Below are positions 38,845 through 53,300 of a stretch of 64,000 nt of DNA, piece after piece. The position numbers and the translations under genes were made by a program. The notes below the pieces were generated by a model that saw only the letters and a program-made list of their open reading frames with translations, did no database searches and had not been told where the DNA came from. Within the stretch, counting starts at the first letter, position 1; each line of letters opens with the position of its first letter. The DNA comes from Nepenthes gracilis (Eukaryota > Streptophyta > Magnoliopsida > Caryophyllales > Nepenthaceae). The stretch lies in the NCBI GenBank assembly GCA_033239525.1, contig BSYO01000035.1, positions 2,824,965 through 2,888,964 on the forward strand, written 5' to 3'.

Positions 38845-40148
38845 AAAAACATGCAAATTTCAAATCAAAATCTTGAGTATCCAAATCAAATACAGATAAA
38901 ATATATTAAAAATAAAAAAATATACTCAAATTAGAAAACTAAAAGCGAAAAGACTAACTTTGAAAAAATATTACATGTATTATTAATAATATTAGATTAA
39001 ATTATTACTATTTAGACTCATAGGCGGGCTATCTGTATATTCTCCCCTATAGATAATGACAAACATCACTTTCTTTTGTCACCTGTGAATAATAGATATA
39101 GATCTCATATTTATTTCAATATATTAAGATATTTAAATATATTAGTTTTGTTTAATTCTTTATGAAAATTTTTATAAAAATCAAACTAAAGATTTCTATA
39201 ACAAAGTCTAAAACTTTACCTAACTAGTGGAAAAGTACAAAGTTTCCATTCTGTAAAATAAAAATACATGCTTAGAAAAAAAGTACAAATATCGAATCGA
39301 ATATAAAATAGAGCTTAACCCAAAATACATGCATAGAATACTATGTGCAATGCTTATATCCAAGTTTTCATGACTTTTCTTTACAAATATTTCGAATATA
39401 AGTCCGATATTCATAAAATAATTACCCATTTGCTCAAATCCTTAAATTTCACAAATATTCGATAAAATCAAGTAAAAACCTTAGACTAATTGGTAAAATT
39501 ACATAAATGCACGAATAATCAGAATGAGATAAATAAAAATAACATGCACATATATTAAAATCACAAGATATGAATAAAACTAAATGAAAATTAAAATGTA
39601 TCAAAGATAGGGTTTAAGGATATTTACCTTTAATATCTAATATAACATATTCAATCAAAAGATACTTTAAAATTCCTCCTTTTTCTCTTCTTCTCTCTTC
39701 CCTTCTCTTTCTCTCTTCTCCCTCTTCCTTCTAGCATAAAATTCCTGAAAATAGTGTGTGCACCCTTATATAAATAAACCAGTACATGAATGTCACATCA
39801 TGTGCACGTCAGGCACTGTGCCAAACCCTAGCCACACACAGGCACCATTTAATGTGCTCTTTGAGTGAGAACAATTTGTTGAAATTATACTTGAGCTCCA
39901 TCTTAGGTGCACATCAAGCGCACACCAATCTACTCGAATTCCACTTGAGCAATTTAGATATGCTCCTCAGGCTCACCTAATTTGCCAAAAGTAAACATGA
40001 GTATACATCGAGCATGCTTTAAGGGCCAAGCCAGATTCCTTCTCCAAGTTTTTTTCAATTTTTATTATATAATTATTTTAATATATTAAAAATAATCCAA
40101 AATAAATTAATAATATCAAATCAATTAAATAAAAAATTAGGTATTATA
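38845..40148 (-). repeat. LTR-derived block F, truncated
   Basis: Runs parallel to block E from about 36540 on: ctcaaattagaaaactaaaagc against ctcaaattggagaactaaagac, then gactcata(g/t)gcg(g/a)gctat, the CT-rich run (39680-39735) and the same end aaaattaggtattata. It lacks the first 500 bp of E and abuts it directly. Confidence 0.55.
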
Positions 40149-41318
40149 GGTACTGACCTGATTGATTAACATAGCAAGCCTATGAATAAATACAAAAAGG
40201 TAAAATTATTAATCGATCCATTATGTCTAAGCTCAAATAACACACAACGATATTAACTCAACTCTAATCGGAATAAATGAAGATCAAATAGGTAATCCAG
40301 TGGTCAAATGGTTAATCTAATTGAGTGATTTGTATATTTTACAGTTAGCCTACGTGAGAGCCTCATAACTAACTAATGTCAACAGTTCAATATTATTAGT
40401 TTAATATTTAAGTAATAACTATCTTAATAAACTCTACAATCAAAATATATATAATAACGGTTAAACTAATTAATTTTTAATTAGTTTAACCATTTAAAAT
40501 CGTGATCGATTATCCTTTTTTGAGAAAATTCGATCAACTGATAGTATAACTATTAATACGTTCTACTGTTTTTTGATAAAGGGAATGGATACTGTAAAAT
40601 AAGAATAAACCCTAATCTGAAACATACTTGTTCTTTCATAAAATATAAAACCAAGTTCTTTATCTCCTTTTCCCTCATTCTCTTAGTCTCCTCTATATTC
40701 TAATTTTTTTTTATAAAAAAAATTACTAATTTAAATATTAGATAATAAATTAAAAAGTGAGTTCTAATTTTTTTAAACTCTTATTTATTATTATAATATA
40801 TAAAAATTTAATAAAAAATTTGAAAATTTAGCATAAATTTGTTTGAATTATAATTTTTATCACGAAAACACATCAATTTATAATTTATTAGATTTAATTT
40901 AAGAAAAAATATATATATAAAAACATGCTGCAAAGTCTGTAAGAACACCGTGCCGGATGAAAAAAACCTATGTTTGCATATATGTATATATATTAAAAAA
41001 ATAATTTAATATTATATTTTTTTGTTTTGATAATTTTTTTGACATTTAATTTAAAAAAAATTATTATTTAAAAAAAAATTTAAAATTTTTATTTTATAAA
41101 GATATCGGCCTGCGATGCCCCCGCGTCACAGCCCCCCCGGATCCCACCCGGGCGTTGCAGCCCCCCCCCCCCCCGGATCCCACCCAAATTACTGCCACAA
41201 TTACTCGCATGGTGATCAGCGCGACACCTTCAACAACGTCTCTCTCTCTCTCACCCGGCCAAAAGCAGAGGCTAAATAATTACAACAGCTGAACTCCAAA
41301 ATCCCTTCACCTTCAACA
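40149..41318 (+). promoter_or_regulatory. Upstream region of CYP97C1
   Basis: AT-rich to about 41100, then abruptly GC-rich. A near-duplicated cagcccccccggatcccacc lies at about 41129 and 41159, the second with a run of 15 or more C. A CT-rich leader-like stretch (41236-41257) follows, and a ctaaataa TATA-like word is at 41272. The sequence caccttcaacaa occurs at 41225 (followed by cgtctctctc) and again at 41308 across the start codon (followed by tgcctctctc), an 83-bp-spaced duplication. The transcription start is not determined. Confidence 0.4.
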
Positions 41319-44300
41319 ATGCCTCTCTCGCTCTCTCTTACACCCTACTTTATCCTCGGAGCCGCCACTTCTCCGCCTCTAAAACCGACCACTCGTCTCT
41401 CCATCAACTCCTGCCTCCAAAAGTCATCTGTCAGCACCAACAAAGCCGCCAAAACAGCAACCAGGAAGCCTAACACGTGGGTCAGCCCTGACTGGCTTAC
41501 CGCCCTCACCCGCTCCCTAACTTTTGACAAGGACGACGATTCCGGCATTCCCGTCGCCACCGCCAAACTCGACGACGTCCTCGACCTCTTGGGCGGCGCT
41601 CTCTTCCTCCCGCTCTTCAAATGGATGGAATTGTACGGACCTATTTACCGCTTAGCTGCTGGGCCTCGCAATTTCGTGGTCGTTAGTGACCCTGCAATTG
41701 CTAAGCATGTGTTGAGGAACTACGGCACCAAGTACGCTAAAGGCCTTGTGTCTGAGGTTTCCGAGTTCTTATTCGGGTCGGGCTTCGCCATTGCTGAAGG
41801 TCCTCTTTGGACGGTAAGTTCAGTTTGTTTTGTAAATGGCTTTTCCATTTAATAGCTCTAGATTTTGTTGTCTATTTTTCTGTTGTTATTTGCATATCAG
41901 CGTATTGAACCTGTCTGTAATGTTTGTGTTGATTTTGTTGGGATTCAAACATCACTGCGGATCGCAAACAACCCAAATACTCAGCCAAACGTGAGAACAA
42001 TTGAATGCGAGAAACTAACACGCAACCAAGTACATATAAGTTGCGTAATAAATTTAACTTTGAACATTCTTTTCAATTAAAGGAAGAATTGCGGACAAAC
42101 CTTTGGATAATATCAATTATAAATGTTTGGCTACAAATAACCTCATCAGAGACATTTACAACCTTACGAGTGAATAAATGGTTGAAAACTAATCTCCAAC
42201 ACATCTAGCAATCAACAAGAGGAAAGTGCAAAAAGAAAAATGTGAAACCAACCGGTAATATGTCATACAGCCACGAATTGAACAAAATATCCGAATTTAG
42301 TGAAGGATGGTATCAAATTGGACCTCAACCAAATGCAAAAAACTTTATGATCTTCTCCCTTCGTGTGGCACCTCATATGTTTTCATTCACAGTAAATATT
42401 GTACTAAAGTCGCATTGGGATTTCTTATATTGTCGGTGGCATTGAAACACCAAAGGTAATTTTTGCCCTGGTGCTTGAGAGCCACACATGCCTGTGTTAG
42501 GCACAAAAACCACTGTTGTCCATACACGTGAGTTTTTTAGGCACCCCTCAAGCGTGGGTGCCGCTGGTACTCACATATGTGCACCCTCTCTGGTGCCCCC
42601 TGCCTGCCAGACGGGCATAATTGCCCATCAAGTGCTGATCTGTTGTGCCATTAAAACCCTTCGTTCAAGTGAATTATCACACCAACATTGAGCCAATTAC
42701 TAGATGACATGCTCATTAGGTGTAGGAGCCTCAAGGGAGGGATCCAAAACCTAACAGTTTTTCCACTAAATGACATGGAAAGAGGATGGAAGTTGAGATA
42801 AGGTTCTTCAAAATGGAAGAAACTCTGCTGACGGGAAAAGAATACAGTGGCTACTGATTTCTATTCATTTTATTTACTTTGTTGAGGTTAACATAGTTAA
42901 AAGGCCAATTTCTTTCTTTATTGTCCATCCAACAGCGTTCGTTGAAGTAGCCATAACAAACTGTGTTTATTCCAATACAAGACTTTTATAATGAGTACTC
43001 CCCCAATTTTCTTGCGAAGCTTGTTGAAGGGGTTTTAGTTATTCTTACAAACTCACATATGTTATCCCTATGATTGTGCTTTTTCTTTGGGCTAGGTGGG
43101 TAAATATTGATGTAAAAGAGTTCTAAGTTAGCTCAAAAGCATATAGCGAGGGCTATTTTTAAGGAGATAGTCTTTTCAATGTATATAGGCATTTTGGGGA
43201 TCTGAGTTGTGGTTCAGCTGTAAGCTGAACTGGGATTGTTGCTTCCTACGTTGGAGTAATGCCAGAATTTTCCCCAGCAACCCCATCTATTCAGAACTGG
43301 GATTGTTGCTTCTTTGAGGGAGAAGCAATCCTGGCTTCTTACAAATTTAGTCGAAAATATTCAGAAAATGAATGGCTAGAATTTTACCATTTGAAAATAT
43401 TAAAACCATTAAAGAAAATTTCAGTATTTAATCATTACAAAATAGTAAAATTATTGAAGTAAATATTGTCCAATATTTTGTAAATATCAACCGTTATATA
43501 TCGATATTAGGCTCCCAAATATCAATATTTTTTAATGCCATAATAATATTATTATATATTTTTATATCAATGATATATTGACTGATATATTGTAAGAACT
43601 CAATTTAGAACTCCTAAATTTATTCCTTATGCTGAGATTGAGAGAATGATATAGGGAGGAAAAAACCCCGAAGAGAAGATAGTTTTTCTAATTCAAGAAT
43701 GGAGAAGTCTCCAAAATTGAGCTACTCAAAGGTACTTCATCAACTATTTTTTTTTTTTACTACATACTTTTTATTTTATACTATTTTAATTAAGATACCC
43801 TAATCATTACAAAAATGCTTTTGAACTGGTTAGTACGTACTACTATAAAGTAGTTAATTTGACTGCAGTTGTTCTATCATGCTTTGACATGTGTGAAGGG
43901 GGTTTTGCCTTTTACTAGCATCACATGTAGATCATGCCTGTGTCTAAGTTGACACAACCAACTGGATCCTTACCTCTGCCATCGGATGGCTAAGAATCAG
44001 CCATATGGATGATGGTGATGAATCTCCAACAAATACACGATCCATTCCTTGTTTCATCAGACGCTTGATGTCTATCCACATGGACAGCGAGGATGTTCTC
44101 CTCCAGCCAGCAAAACCACAATCCACCTTAATCGAACGGCCCTTGAGTCACCACATGGACGTTGGAGATCACCCCTTGCCTCTTCATGCCTGTCTGCTCT
44201 CTGTGGCTGTAATCCTTGCTATCCTGACTTTCTCTGCCCTGACTCAGAGCCTAATGCTCATCTGACGGTCCTAGGCAGGCCATCTGGACAGCAGTGATGA

Positions 44301-47300
44301 CAACGATTGTCCTGAGCCTCCATTTTGATTTCGGCTTGCAAGTCTTAACTATTTTTGATCTTCACTCGTTTTCATCCGGTGATTTCTCCCCCTGCTATGG
44401 TTACTCTGTCTATTTTTTTCCCTTCTTTTACATTGTTTTCTACTCCGATGCCACTCTTTTGGCATTTTTTCATAATGATCTGCTAACAAAACCTCCTCCT
44501 TTAAAGCATCTTGTCCTACTAAAATGCTGCTATATTGTTAGGATGAGGGTAGACTTTCCATGAAATCTATAGAGTGATCTGACCACAGAAGCTTGGGTAT
44601 AGGTAGAGGTTGGAGGAGACCGTAGGGTTTCTAAGGGTCAATCTTGGTAATTTGACAAATGGAACACTTCTTGATGAAGCACTGATGCCGCATTGCATGC
44701 CCTTCCACCAAAAATCTACCTTCACCCGGCTCAAGGATTTAGAGTAACCTGCATGTCCAGTTGAAGGACTGGCATGGACCCACTCCAACACTTGTTGTTT
44801 AATTCCTGAATCTTTACCAGTGAAAATTTTTCCATTTTTGAAAAGTATCATATTTTTTTAAATCAAACCCCTTGGCATGTAATGTTCCTTCATGTATTTG
44901 CCGAAGGATGTTATGAACTTCCGGGTTGGCATGGTAAGCTTGAGCTCATCAATCCAGCTTGGACTTGGGTAGGATACCATCCTGAGTTTAGGTTCCTCCT
45001 CCTTTCAAGAAAGGGCATACCTTGTTCTCTTGACCCTGTTTGTACTCAATGCTGAAATCATAACCAAGTAGCTTAGAAATTCATTTTTTCTGTGACAAGG
45101 TTTCTGCCCTCTATTTTAGAAGGAATTTGAGGCTTTGCTAATTGGTTTTGACAATAAAGGCTTGCCCTAGTAAATAGGATATCCATTTTTTGATTTCTGT
45201 AAGTAGCGCCAACAACTCCTTTTCATAGATCAAACAAAAGGGGTTAGTCCCTTGAGGGCATGGCTAAAAAATGCTATAGGTCATTGCTCCTACATGAACA
45301 CATCTTCTCAGGATGTGTTGTACCTGTGCCTTAAGTAGCACCAACCATTGTACCTCTAAAATTTCCTTGTACCTGTCCAATGCTAAAATAAGAAAGTTTG
45401 CCTGAAATTGGTGGTTCTGTACTCCCAGAATCACATCTTCTCAGGATCCCTCACAATGCTCTATTTCCCCATTGGTGATTTGAACTCTTGCTTTGGTTGT
45501 TTAGAGCTCCTCCACTTCATTTTCTAGACCAAACTTGCGTCAAGAAAGTTGTGGGTTCTTCCTGAATCAATTAGGACTACCCTTGACACGCTGTTTATCT
45601 TCCCTTTTACATGCATTGTTTTGTAGTGTGGGGATCCCGTAATGGCATACATACTCGTGATTGGGTCAATTTCTTGTTGAGGTAGGGGCTCTTCAGGGTC
45701 CTACTTGAAGTTTTTTTCCTCTATTTCAGCCGCTTCTACCAGGAATAGTCAGGGTTTAGTGCATTTGTGCCTCAGGTTTTACTTCTCATTGCATGTGTAA
45801 CATAAGCCCCATTCCGTTCTCTCCTCCATCTGTTTAGGCATGATCCGCTGGATTGTCATCTCCCACTTGGTAGCGGCTATTGATGAGCTAATTACCCCAG
45901 ATGTGGAATGATGATGTATATAACCTCTGGTTGAGGCAGTTTGGCCCTAATTGGCTTTTTTCCAATTTGTAATAAACTCCTCTAGAATTCAAGCCACTAC
46001 AAAAGCCTAGTAAAGGTTGACTGGGTTTAATAGATTTACTGGATAATGAATTTCGTCCTTTAGGCCTCCCAATAAACAACTTAATTTCACCAGGCTAGGA
46101 CATGGCTCAACTAATATGTAATGGTCTTAAATTAGGTCTTACATTCAACTGTGCTCTCGGTTTCCCTCAATTTCTGTAATAATTCCATGGGATCATCAGC
46201 TTAGGCAAATGCCTCCCAATCTTCAAAATCTCGGGCTTCTTTCGCTCCTTGGAATCAGATCAAGGCCTCCCCCTCCATGGAAAAAGGAGGCTAACAAAAC
46301 CTTTGGGTTCTTAGATCTTTGGTAGAGTCAAAAGAACTGTCTCTCTTTATAAACCTAGCTGCTTAGGTTCTTGACAATCAAGAACCTTGGAAAATCAATC
46401 TTGACAGTTTGGTGAATGTTGACTTCGAGTTGCTTCTCTTGCTCTCCTCTCAGCTGTGGGGTTTGAGCAAGGGGTAGAGTGGTCTGTGGGTTGACTGGTA
46501 ATCTTTGGTACAGATTGAATAAGTGCCTCATTTTTTCCATGACCTTGGTTATGCTGCGCTAAAACTGCTTAATGCATTGGTTGTTCTGCTCTAACATATC
46601 AAGCTTCTTGTTTCATGTGGCTATCTATTCGATTAATTGTTTTATCTGAGTTTCCTTTGCCGTCTTTGATACCAATTTGTAAGAACTCAATTTAGAATTC
46701 CTGAATTGATTCCTTATGATGAGATTGAGAGAGTGGTAACAGAATTTCAGGGAGAAAAATACTATGAAAAGAATGTAGTTTTTCCAATTTAAGAAGGGAG
46801 GGGTCTCTAAAATTGAGCTACCCAAAAGTACTTTATTAACTATTTTTCTTCACTACATACTTGTTATTTTATACTATTTCAATTAAGATACCCTAATTAT
46901 TACTAAAGATGCTTTTGAATTGGTTAGTACGTGTAACTAAAGTGGTTAATTTGACTGCAACTGTTCTGTCATGTTTTGACACATGTCGAGGGGGTTTTTC
47001 CTTCAACTGGTATCACATGTAGATCATGCCTGTATTTGAGCTGGTGTAACCAGTTGGGTCCTCATCTCTGCCATCGGACAATTGAGATTTGGCCATACGG
47101 ACAATGGTGATAAATCTCCAACAAACACACAATCCATCCCTTTTTACATCGGATGCTTGATGTTGATCCATGTCGATGACGAGGATGTTCTCCTCCAGCC
47201 AACAAAACCATGATCCATCACCTTTTAATCAAATGGTCCCTGAGTCACCACATGTGGCTGGAGATTACCCGTTGCCTCTTTATGCCTGTCTGCCTGTTGT

Positions 47301-50300
47301 GGCTGTAATCCTTGTTGTCATGACTTTCTCTGCTTGGCTCAGAGCCTAATGTTCAATTGACGGTCCTACATAGGTCATCTGGATGGCAGTAATGACAACA
47401 ATTATCTTTAGCCTCCTTTTGATTTAGGCTTAGAAGTCTTCATTGCTTTTGATCTTCATCTATTTTCTACCGGCAATGTCTCCCTTTGCTATGGTTCCTT
47501 CATTTATTTTTTTTCTTCTTTTACATTGTTTTCTACTCCTACACCACCTTTTTGGTGTTTATTTGTACTAAATCTGCTAACATGTATTAGCCAATACGTC
47601 TTGCCAGCTTAAGATTTAAAAAAATATATTTTTTTTTGATATATGCGATATCGATATATATTGTCAAATATGTCTGATATTGATACAGTCATAACTAATA
47701 TCGATACCAATATTTTCATCCATGGTTATTAAAATAGTTGGTTTTAATTGATTTTCTATGGTTTTAAAAACGGTTTAATCACATCCATCTATTTTTCATA
47801 TGGATAATTAAGATTTAGAAAGGTAGGGTCTGTGTCTTCCCTCAGGGAAGCAGTCTACTGAATCCCTTCCATTTACAGGGAACTCTAAGCAACTCAAGAA
47901 TTGGTTATTCCAAAATGAGTCGTGAATGTGTAAACATACTTTGTCTCCATTTGAATCAAGAAGGGAGTCAAAGGGGAAAAACCACTAGTTTTTGGAGAGC
48001 CATCTGACTGTTCACAAATTTCATAATGTGGAGACTGCGCCACTCTTTTGGTTGTAAGAGGTGGGCTTAAAACCTATTTTTAGGGCTTTACCTAACCGTT
48101 TTAAGTTGATGGGATCATCCGTTTCTTGGCACCATTAGGGTCATGAATTCAATTTCAGTTTTTTGGGGGCAACAATGTAATTTACCCTTTACGCTATGAA
48201 TTTGTGAAGGTAGTTTTTTTGTATTTGGTGTTATTTCCATGGATTGGCTAGCAGTTGTGGGTCTTTTTATGCCCAAGATCGACTTTTATCCTATCCGTGG
48301 TTAAAATATTTGAAAATATCGGTATCAATCGCGACCCTATTTTTATACAACAATATATTAGAATTTTGTTATGATATTAGGAGTTTGAGACCAATATATA
48401 CATATGGGCCGATATGTTGTAGTTTGGCTGATATTTTATTCCATAGAGTATTTTAATAACGAGGATTTGATGTTTCTTGATTTGTTTTGAGACAATTATT
48501 GATATGGTAACAATACACATTTCAAAAGCTACTTTAGTAAAATAATAAGGTCAATTTTGATACTGCCATGCTATTGTGATTTTCTAGCTGGTCCTTTTGA
48601 GAAAAGAAGCCTAATTTTGATAGGCAAGGCGCAGGGCTGTGGTTCCATCACTTCACAAGAAGTATTTGTCTGTGATAGTTGATCGTGTATTCTGCAAATG
48701 TGCTGAAAGAATGGTGGAGAAGCTTAAAACCAGTGCAGCTGATGGTGCCGCTGTCAATATGGAGGCAATATTTTCTCAACTTACCTTGGATGTTATTGGT
48801 CTTTCCGTATTCAACTACAATTTTGACTCACTAACAGCTGATAGTCCTGTAATTGATGCCGTGTACACTGCATTGAAGGAAGCTGAGGCTCGTTCCATCG
48901 ATCTTCTGCCCTACTGGAAAGTAAGTCCTCGACTAAGAAGCATGGGACACCGACATGGGACACCTATACAACATGAAATCAACATGCTACTTTTTTTTAA
49001 AAAAAATACGGACACAATATGCCTGAGACTTAATTGTTTTGTTATAGATGTGACAATATAATTCATCAGCACTATTTTATACTGACTTATGAATAAAAAA
49101 TACATATTTTTTTATTTCATTACCTTAAGCATAGAAAGAACCAGTATACAAGTAAGCTAATAAAAATGAGTTATCATATATCATACCTTACTTAAAAAAA
49201 GAAGAAATTGAGGCCTTAGAATTTTTTAATTGACTCTCATTGTTTTTTAATTTATCTTAAGAATCTCAATACTATTTTATAATTGATCAAATCTATTTTA
49301 TATTGACTTATAATAAAAAATGCATATTTTTATTTCATGATACCAAAAAAATAATTGGAAATATCGATATACAAGACAATAGTAAGAAGTGCTATAGCAT
49401 ACCTCAGATAAACAAAAAAAAGAAATAGGGGATTCAGTTTTTTTTTTCTAATTATTTCTAAACTATCAAATGAGTCTATTTTTTTTTTTTTAATTTATGT
49501 TAAGAATCTCATTTTTCTAAAAGTGTCATAGTAGTTCAGTGTAATCAAACCATGTTGCAATCAAAAAGGGGAAATAATTTAAAAACTCTGATACGCTAGC
49601 ATGAGAGAAGTGTCAGTGCTTCTTAGGGCCTTGATTACGGTGGAATGGATCATCAAACCTTGGATTCTTTCTTTTCCAGGTTAAGGCTTTGTGTAAAATT
49701 GTTCCCAGACAAATAAAAGCTGAGAAAGCAGTTGCTGTTATCAGGAAAACAGTTGAAGACCTTATAGCACAATGCAAAGAGATTGTCGAAGCTGAAGGCG
49801 AAATGATAGATAATGGGGAATATGTTAATGAGGGCGATCCAAGTATTCTTCGATTCTTGCTTGCTAGTAGAGAAGAGGTATTCCTATGCTAAAATGCATT
49901 GCTTCACAAGCTTTTGATTCCTTTTTGGCCGTTACTCTTCTCTTATTTAGGTCTTGTTTGTTCACAGAAAATATTTACCAATGGAAAATATTTTCCATTG
50001 CAGATAACTTTTTCCTCATTATCAAAAAAAAAAAAATATTTCAAAGAAAATGACTTATAATATTTTTTTGACATTTAGTGTGTATAAAAATATAAGTTCT
50101 CTCACAAATTTGTCAACCATAATAGATATTGTGACCCTTCGCCCACCATTGGTGACAGCTAAGGAACTGGCCGATTGCTGGCAAAAGCATTCATTTATGG
50201 ATGCTAGTTGTTAATGGTGAGTAATTAATGAGTTTTGGAAATTGACTTCCCATATGATTCTAGCCAGCTAGTCTTAAAATCCTGTGGATGGCTTGAATGT

Positions 50301-53300
50301 TGGAGTTTTGGTAGTGTTGAATGAGTTCATTTGGGAAGGTCCATTAGTAGAAAGCCAGAGATTTTAGTTTCACTGCAGATGCACATATCTGAAGAGTTCT
50401 TGAGATGGTCATGAATCTGGGGCATGGATGAAAAACATTTGCAATATGTTGTGTGTCGATATTGGCCCATGAATATCAATATTTTCTAATGTTGTGACGA
50501 AATTACGATGTGTTGCTGATACAAACATGTATCATCAGATACAATAGATACTAATACTGTTGTTGCCTATGCTGATGTTTTCATCTACGTATGATATCCA
50601 GTTGGACTGACTGTTTCCATATTTTGCATTTGTTATTTCAGGTTTCAAGCATACAACTGCGGGATGACCTTTTGTCAATGATAGTTGCTGGCCATGAAAC
50701 CACTGCTTCTGTGTTAACCTGGACAGTGTACCTACTAAGTAAGGTATCATTATCTATTGCAATTGTATTGTTCTCCATCTGTGATGATCGGAGAAAGACC
50801 CAGTTCTGAGGTTTGTTATCGAGCCTGACTAACCCCAAACACATCCACATTTAATCCAGATCAGACAAATGAACTTACAAACCCAAAAGTAGGGTTTTTG
50901 TGATATTTCCACAAATTGCACAACAATACTCAAATGATATGTAGATTAGATAAACGAAATACACAACTGCATGATAATAATAGTAATATGGATAAATTAC
51001 ACAACCTCCAAAGTTGACTCACAAAATGAACCTCAATAGGATTAATTAGTTCTGATAGGAAATTCTGAGAGAGCCGTAGTAACCTCTGACATAGGATCAT
51101 AGAATTGACTGTAAACCTGCCCAAGGGATCCGGAGCTCATTCTAGGAATGCTGAAGAAACGAAGCTGAATGGCCCCAAGCTATAAAGTCATCAAGTCTCA
51201 AAGACAGTTCTTAAATTGCCAAAGGATTTCTCTTGTTCCACCTTTAACCTTATTATATAATCAACGGAGCCCTAAATGACCGACAAAGACTAAACTACCC
51301 TTACCATTAAGGAGGAATTACAGGACTGCTACTAATGACTTAATAAAAGAAAATGGGCTTTGTTATATAGCTGTTTTTTAGCTGCCTTTTAGCCACCTTG
51401 TCTTATCTGGCATTTCATCCATCAATCTATATTAGTGGGGCCCATACAAAATAACTGGATGGATGGACATTACGTGAGAGTGATCCAAGGATATCCAAAG
51501 GATGCTTTTAAAACATTTCTCAGAGAAAATAACTAAAATAGCCTCTTTGCCCTACCAAATTGTAGCCCAAGTCTTCCCCCACAGCCCATCGACGGTCTTA
51601 AGGCCCTTTCTGGTGCCCTGTCAGAGTCCTACTACTTCTCTTCCAAGTCGGGATGTGTTGGCTCCTCAACACTATCATGTGACAAAAGGGCATTATATCG
51701 TGGCACCATAGCTTGTGTGATTTTGTGGCATAATCTCTTTGCAGGATTCCCATTCTTTGGCGAAAGCACAAGAAGAAGTTGGCAGGGTGTTACAAGGAAG
51801 GCCTCCTTCCTATGAAGATACAAAAGATCTCAAATTTTTGACAAGATGCATAATTGAGTCATTGCGCCTTTATCCTCATCCTCCAGTTGGGTTCATTACT
51901 TGTTCCTTGTTTTCTTGCTATTGTATCTTTTCTATAGGTTGACCTTATTGTAGGTCAAGGAATAGAATCAAATATTAATCAGTATATATCGATATTGAGT
52001 CCCTTATACTGCAACAAAATCATATCACCGGCAACAGATAATTGCCTACAGGCTCCCATTTGTAAAAAATGAAAAATAAATATGTCAATTACATCCAATA
52101 TTGATGCGTATCATCTGGTACAGCTGATAATTATATGGCCACAATGTTAATGCCGATGTTTTTGTCCATACGGCATGGAGATTTCCATTCCATTGTTTTT
52201 GAGAAATATTTAGGGAACACCATTGGGGTACCCTTGGTGACATGGTGATATAAATATAGATTGATATTTGTAAATATTAGCTGATATGTATAAGTATTGG
52301 GCCTCTTTGATACCAATATTTTTCTATATCGCGTTATATTGCCATTTCGGAGTTATATCCGATATATCAACCGATATTTTAAATATCAGCTAATATACAA
52401 GATATTTATTCAATACAGTCCTATTAGTTTACAATTTTCAAAATTTTTTCGATATATTCATTATTGATACATATTGTTTAATACCTATATAACCATGACT
52501 GAAATCGATGTTTTCATCCATGGTGGATGGATGAAATGTCACTATAACTTGAAGGTGTCCTCTTAACACCACTAATTTTCAGGTTTTGATAAGGAGAGCT
52601 CTAGTTGCTGATGCACTTCCTGGAAATTACAAGGTTAATGCGGGGCAAGATATTATGATATCTGTATATAATATACACCATTCTGCACAGGTATTTACTA
52701 GTATTTCATCCTCTTATGTTGCTAAAGGCATACTCTTTTAAAGGATGGTAAATTCTTCAAATTGATGATCGTGGTGTTGAGAGGGTCACATATATGCATC
52801 CATATACTTTTTGGGAAAGTTGTTTATGTGGTTTGAAACTCATGCTCATTGATATTCAGTATATTATAATAATAAAACTGTAAGTTTTACTCAGTAAAAT
52901 TAGCTATACAAATTATTTTGTACCGTTTTATTCAATTTAGTATAATATCCTCTGAAAGTAAGTACAATTTTAAATCATTTTTTTATTGCATTATTTTAAG
53001 TTTTCTCATATCTATTGCTTTCATTTTTTATCCAACAACAAGTATCTCATTCCTAACATATGCTTTTTGTGATTTATGTTTTTAGTGTCGAACCTCCTTA
53101 GACGTCATTTCCTCATCTTATGTTTTATGGATATAACTTTCAACCGTTTATAAATATTATGATTTCTCATCTTATCTCTTTATATGACTATGAAATAAAA
53201 TGTTTTTCATCAAAGTTCCAATATGGAATTTCTCCAGTTCGGAGATGCAAAACCTTTATTTTTAAAAATTCAGGTTACAGCTGATTTGTTCTGTTTGATT

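Larger units (their letters stand above)
43591..47582 (-). mobile_element. Ty3/gypsy LTR retrotransposon in CYP97C1 intron 1, antisense, RT-deleted
   Basis: The LTRs are 43591-44488 and 46678-47582, each beginning tgtaagaactcaatttagaa and ending tctgctaaca. Flanks are tatat and tgtat, an imperfect 5-bp target duplication. On the minus strand the right LTR is 5': next to it lies a TTGGTATCAAAGA site, close to the initiator-methionine primer site TGGTATCAGAGC. Next to the left LTR lies AAAGGAGGAGGTTT, a polypurine tract. Internal coding remnants appear in the order zinc knuckle, protease, RNase H, integrase. The LTRs differ at many positions, so the insertion is old. It lies antisense to the gene within an intron, and the spliced frame is unaffected. 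Confidence 0.9.
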
